DNA of 64,000 bases, from the NCBI GenBank assembly GCA_964236735.1, contig CAXSFM010000006.1:124001-188000 (forward strand), given 5' to 3'. The first letter of the stretch is position 1; each line of letters starts with the position of its first letter. This document shows positions 60,535 to 64,000 of this stretch, piece after piece. A program made the translations under genes and the position numbers. The notes under the pieces are model-generated. The model ran no database searches, was not told the origin of the DNA, and saw only the letters and a list, made by a program, of their open reading frames with translations. The stretch comes from JAIVJG01 sp964236735. Lineage in GTDB: Bacteria > Acidobacteriota > Blastocatellia > Pyrinomonadales > Pyrinomonadaceae.

Positions 60535-63500
60535 GCAAGCTGGTACAGATCGAAGAACGCGCCCGCGCCGGTGCGCCGAAGTCGGTCAACGTTGACGCCG
60601 AAGCGTTGGCCGCCGAACTGCGCGCTAACATTCGCGGCGAAGTGCGTTTTGACGACGGCAGCCGCGCTCTCTACGCGACCGACGCTTCAAACTACCGGCA
60701 AGTGCCGATAGGCGTCGTCGTCCCGCTCGACGCGGAGGACGTGGTTAAGACGCTCGCGGCGGCGCGACGCTTCAACGCTCCGGTGCTGGCGCGCGGCGGC
60801 GGCACGTCGCTCGCCGGCCAATGCTGCAACGTCGCGGTCGTGCTCGACATGTCGAAGTACATGAACCGCATCGTCGAGCTTGACCCGGAGAACAAGCGCG
60901 CGCGCGTCGAGCCGGGTTTGATCCGAGATAAGCTGTGCGCGGCGGCAGCGCCCTACAAACTCACCTTTGCGCCCGACCCTTCGACGCACAACCACTGCAC
61001 GATTGGCGGCATGATCGGCAACAACTCTTGCGGCGTCCATTCGGTGATGGGCGGCAAGACCGTTGACAACATCGAAGAGATGGAGATTCTCACCTACGAC
61101 GGGCTGCGGATGCGCGTCGGCCCGACGAGCGATGAGGAACTCGCGCGCGTCATCGCCGGAGGCGGCAGGCGCGGCGAAATTTACGCGCGGCTCAAAGCTC
61201 TGCGCGACAAGTACGCCGATCAGATTCGCGCGCGTTATCCGAAAATCCCGCGCCGCGTCTCCGGGTACAACCTCGATGAGTTGCTGCCGGAAAACGGCTT
61301 CAACGTCGCCCGCGCGCTCGTCGGCACGGAATGCACCTGCGTCCTCGTGCTCGAAGCGACGACGCGCCTCATCTACAACCCGCCCGCCCGCGCCCTGCTT
61401 GTGCTCGGTTACGAGGATGTCTTTTGCGCCGCCGATCACGTTGTCGAAGTTCTCAAGTACGAGCCTATCGGGTTGGAGGGGATGGACGACCGGCTCATCG
61501 CGGACATGAAGAAAGTCGGACTGCACAAGGGCGACGACAAATTGTTGCCGAAGGGCAAGGGCTGGCTGCTCGCGGAGTTCGGCGGCGAGACGAAAGAAGA
61601 GGCCGACGATAAGGCGCGTCGTTTGATGAAAGCGTTGGAGAAGGGCGACGATCCGCCTTCGATGAAACTCTTCGACGACATGAAGGAACAAAAAGAAGTC
61701 TGGATGGTGCGCGAAGCGGGCTTGGGCGCGACGGCGCACGTTCCCGGCGAGAAGATTACGTGGGAGGGCTGGGAAGACTCCGCCGTGCCGCCCGCAAAAT
61801 TGGGCGACTATTTGCGCGATCTGCGGAAGCTGCTGGAGCGTTATGATTACGAGGCGGGCGATTTCTACGGCCACTTCGGGCAGGGATGCCTGCACACGCG
61901 CATTGATTTTGATCTCGAAACGAAAGACGGTATCGAGAAGTATCGCGCTTACATGCACGACGCGGCGGACTTGGTCGTCGGTTACGGCGGCTCGCTCTCC
62001 GGCGAGCACGGCGACGGGCAGTCGCGCGCCGAGTTGCTGCCGAAGATGTTCGGCGAGGAGTTAGTAGAAGCGTTCCGCGAGTTCAAATCCATCTGGGACC
62101 CTGAGTGGAAAATGAATCCCGGCAAGGTCGTCAACGCTTACCGCATGGATGAGAATTTGCGAATCGGGACGAATTACGATCCGCCGCAATGGAAGACGCA
62201 TTTCCAGTTTCCCAAAGATCAACACAGCTTCTCGCGCACCGTCCTGCGCTGCGTCGGCATCGGCGAATGCCGCCGGCACGAGCAGAGCACGATGTGCCCG
62301 AGCTATCGCGTGACGCGCGAGGAAGAGCATTCGACGCGCGGGCGCGCGCGCCTGCTCTTCGAGATGTTGCAGGGCGAAGTCATCAAGGGCGGCTGGAAGA
62401 GCGAGGAGGTGAAAGGCTCGCTCGATTTGTGCATGGCGTGCAAAGGCTGCAAGGGCGACTGCCCGACCTACGTTGACATGGCGACGTATAAGGCCGAGTT
62501 TCTGTCGCACTATTACGAAGGCCGCCTGCGCCCGCGCCACGCCTACGCCTTCGGCCTCATTCGACGCTGGGCGCAACTCGCCTCGCTCGCGCCGCGCGTG
62601 GTGAACTTCATCACGCAGACTGCGCCTTTGAGCAGCATCGCCAAATTGATGTCCGGCATGGCGCCGGAGCGACAGATTCCCGCCTTCGCTACGCAGACTT
62701 TCAAGAGTTGGTTTCGTCAACGTGAAGCGAACAGCGGAGCTTCCCGATCTTCAATCGGCAATCCGCAATCCGCAGGCAAGCGTGTCATCCTATGGCCTGA
62801 CACCTTCAACAATCACTTTCACCCGGAGACGGCGCAGGCCGCCGTCGAGGTATTGGAAGCGGCTGGTTTCCACGTCGTCGTGCCGGAGCGGAACTTGTGT
62901 TGCGGTCGCCCGCTCTACGATTACGGGATGCTCGATCTCGCCAAGCGTTGGTTGCGGCAAATCATCGAGACGCTGCGCGAGGAGATTAGAAACGGCACGC
63001 CGCTCGTCGCGCTGGAGCCGAGTTGCGCGGCGGTCTTCCGCGACGAACTCATCAACCTTTTTCCGAACGACGAAGACGCCAAACGGCTCTGCGCGCAGAC
63101 CTATCTCCTGAGCGAGTTTCTCGAACAGAAAGCGCCGGACTTCAAGCCGTTGCAACTCGCGCGCAAGAAGGCCATCGCGCACGGGCATTGCCATCACAAG
63201 GCGCTCGTGAAGATGGACGCAGAGGAGTCCGTCTTGCAGAAGTTGGGGCTTGATTGCGAGACGCTCGATTCGGGTTGCTGCGGCATGGCGGGTTCGTTCG
63301 GTTTCGAGAAAGCGCACTACGACACGTCCGTCAAAGTCGGCGAACTCGTTTTGCTGCCCGCCGTGCGCGCGGCGGCTAATGACACGCTCGTCATCGCCGA
63401 CGGCTTCAGTTGCCGCGAGCAGATTTCGCAGGTGGCGAAGCGGCGCACGCTGCATCTCGCCGAAGTGATTCAGATGGCGATGCGCGAAGGCGTCGCGCCG

Positions 63501-63605
63501 GTGGAGGGCGACGAGACGAAAACGCCGGACGACAAAGGAGACGCGGAGGGACGTGCGCCAACCGCCGTTCAACCGCCTGAACTGATGGTCACGGGCGCGG
63601 GATGA
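60531..63605 (+). CDS. FAD-linked oxidase fused to Fe-S/CCG subunit (GlcD-GlcF-like)
   Basis: A 1024-residue fusion. Residues about 30-260 form the FAD-binding domain (LARGGGTSLAGQCCN, CTIGGMIGNNSCGVH), followed by a C-terminal oxidase domain with GYGGSLSGEHGDGQSRAELL. Two 4Fe-4S motifs lie near residue 574 (CVGIGECRR, TMCPSYR) and 633 (CMACKGCKGDC). Two CCG cysteine motifs lie at about 788 (LCCGRPLYDYG) and 915 (DSGCCGMAGSFG). The family oxidises 2-hydroxy acids such as D-lactate or glycolate and passes electrons to quinone; here GlcD-like and GlcF-like parts are one chain. A short linker from about residue 740 contains a tandem 7-bp repeat. It starts inside the last codons of the preceding gene. 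Confidence 0.92.
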   Translation: MSKLVQIEERARAGAPKSVNVDAEALAAELRANIRGEVRFDDGSRALYATDASNYRQVPIGVVVPLDAEDVVKTLAAARRFNAPVLARGGGTSLAGQCCNVAVVLDMSKYMNRIVELDPENKRARVEPGLIRDKLCAAAAPYKLTFAPDPSTHNHCTIGGMIGNNSCGVHSVMGGKTVDNIEEMEILTYDGLRMRVGPTSDEELARVIAGGGRRGEIYARLKALRDKYADQIRARYPKIPRRVSGYNLDELLPENGFNVARALVGTECTCVLVLEATTRLIYNPPARALLVLGYEDVFCAADHVVEVLKYEPIGLEGMDDRLIADMKKVGLHKGDDKLLPKGKGWLLAEFGGETKEEADDKARRLMKALEKGDDPPSMKLFDDMKEQKEVWMVREAGLGATAHVPGEKITWEGWEDSAVPPAKLGDYLRDLRKLLERYDYEAGDFYGHFGQGCLHTRIDFDLETKDGIEKYRAYMHDAADLVVGYGGSLSGEHGDGQSRAELLPKMFGEELVEAFREFKSIWDPEWKMNPGKVVNAYRMDENLRIGTNYDPPQWKTHFQFPKDQHSFSRTVLRCVGIGECRRHEQSTMCPSYRVTREEEHSTRGRARLLFEMLQGEVIKGGWKSEEVKGSLDLCMACKGCKGDCPTYVDMATYKAEFLSHYYEGRLRPRHAYAFGLIRRWAQLASLAPRVVNFITQTAPLSSIAKLMSGMAPERQIPAFATQTFKSWFRQREANSGASRSSIGNPQSAGKRVILWPDTFNNHFHPETAQAAVEVLEAAGFHVVVPERNLCCGRPLYDYGMLDLAKRWLRQIIETLREEIRNGTPLVALEPSCAAVFRDELINLFPNDEDAKRLCAQTYLLSEFLEQKAPDFKPLQLARKKAIAHGHCHHKALVKMDAEESVLQKLGLDCETLDSGCCGMAGSFGFEKAHYDTSVKVGELVLLPAVRAAANDTLVIADGFSCREQISQVAKRRTLHLAEVIQMAMREGVAPVEGDETKTPDDKGDAEGRAPTAVQPPELMVTGAG

Positions 63606-63700
63606 GCTTTACGTTATCTGCCTCTGCTACGTCATGGCAGATGGCGGACACTGAAGAGTTTTGTACTTAACGAGTCAGAGCAAAGGATCGAGTCAAGTCA

Positions 63701-64000
63701 ATGGCAGAGAAGCAGAACAAACGACAGGCGACGAAACAAGGCGGAGGCGTGGCGCAGATTTTTGACGGCTACAAGGGCGGTGAAGAGATGCCGCTCGCTG
63801 GCTATGCGATAGTGATGGGCACGTACAATGCGGCGTTTGCGGCGCTGTTGCTGGCGGCGAAACAATCAAAGCGCGAACTGCCGGAGCGCATCTCTTACGG
63901 CGATCTGGCGTTGCTCTCAATCGCCACCTACAAATTGAGCCGCCTCATCAGCAGCGACCGCGTGACGAGTCCTCTGCGCGCTCCCTTCGTCGAGTACGTC
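63701..64000 (+). CDS. DUF1360-like membrane protein, cut by window edge
   Basis: The first 100 codons of a gene starting at ATG 63701. A Lys/Gln-rich N-terminus leads to EEMPLAGYAIVMGTYNAAFA, AALLLAAKQSKRELPERISY and GDLALLSIATYKLSRLISS, with RVTSPLRAPFVEY, which is the DUF1360 pattern. Those proteins are small membrane proteins often near spore or stress genes; function unknown. The stop is outside the window. Confidence 0.75.
   Translation, partial: MAEKQNKRQATKQGGGVAQIFDGYKGGEEMPLAGYAIVMGTYNAAFAALLLAAKQSKRELPERISYGDLALLSIATYKLSRLISSDRVTSPLRAPFVEYV

Noticed and set aside
60687..62009. Minus-strand frame of 440 codons in the FAD-linked oxidase
   Set aside because: Antisense to FAD-binding motifs; high-GC shadow.

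Overview
The window is GC-rich bacterial chromosome. Several gene types together suggest an Acidobacteriota genome, perhaps Blastocatellia-like: a CadC-like winged-helix/TPR regulator, an Oar-type TonB-dependent receptor with an N-terminal carboxypeptidase-regulatory-like domain, a giant CSLREA/beta-helix surface protein, and short Fis-type regulators. This assignment is inferred from gene content; there is no rRNA or other marker to confirm it.

Layout. 1-2208: dnaX, partial, running off the left edge. 2267-3551: a glyoxalase-like gene and an AT-richer HEPN/partner pair. 3644-4713: an SRP RNA (4.5S) gene with strong downstream stem-loops, a small exported protein, and tRNA-Ser(GGA). 5080-18972: a sugar-utilisation block with galK, galT and galM, a second galT translationally coupled to an inositol-monophosphatase-like enzyme and a second GHMP kinase, a ribose/xylose-type ABC importer (ATPase, permease and a separately placed lipoprotein binding protein), xylB and xylA. 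These genes would import pentose or hexose and feed it through xylose isomerase/xylulokinase and a Leloir pathway; the second galT/GHMP set suggests one more sugar is activated. 19187-22704: gmhA-like sedoheptulose isomerase, an SGNH hydrolase and a cytochrome P450. 22797-31142: a single 2781-residue secreted beta-helix protein. 31210-37673: a run of small genes (DoxX-like membrane proteins, a DUF1579-like and an NTF2/SnoaL-like exported protein, two Fis-type regulators) ending in the winged-helix/TPR regulator. 38173-41598: Oar-like TonB receptor with a clear terminator.

42467-56792 is the most unusual region: two converging arms of genes that look like an undescribed peptide or natural-product pathway. 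The plus arm holds a gluzincin metallopeptidase, a metallo-beta-lactamase-fold hydrolase with a histone-H1-like lysine tail, an unknown protein (family A), a pyruvyl-transferase-family protein, a luciferase-like flavin oxidoreductase, a MenD-like ThDP enzyme and an unknown protein. The minus arm starts with a 68-residue precursor-like peptide whose C-terminus is a Gly/Ala/Ser/Cys repeat, then a strong stem-loop, a diiron oxygenase-like protein, a second family A protein, a subtilisin-like protease and a tiny propeptide-like protein. The two family A paralogues, one in each arm, tie the arms together.

57683-63605: three genes with overlapping stop/start codons: a ThDP enzyme of the pyruvate oxidase/acetolactate synthase family, an enolase-superfamily dehydratase/racemase and a 1024-residue FAD-linked oxidase fused to an Fe-S/CCG subunit, which look like a 2-hydroxy/2-keto acid oxidation route. 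The window ends inside a DUF1360-like gene. No CRISPR array, rRNA or intact insertion sequence was seen.
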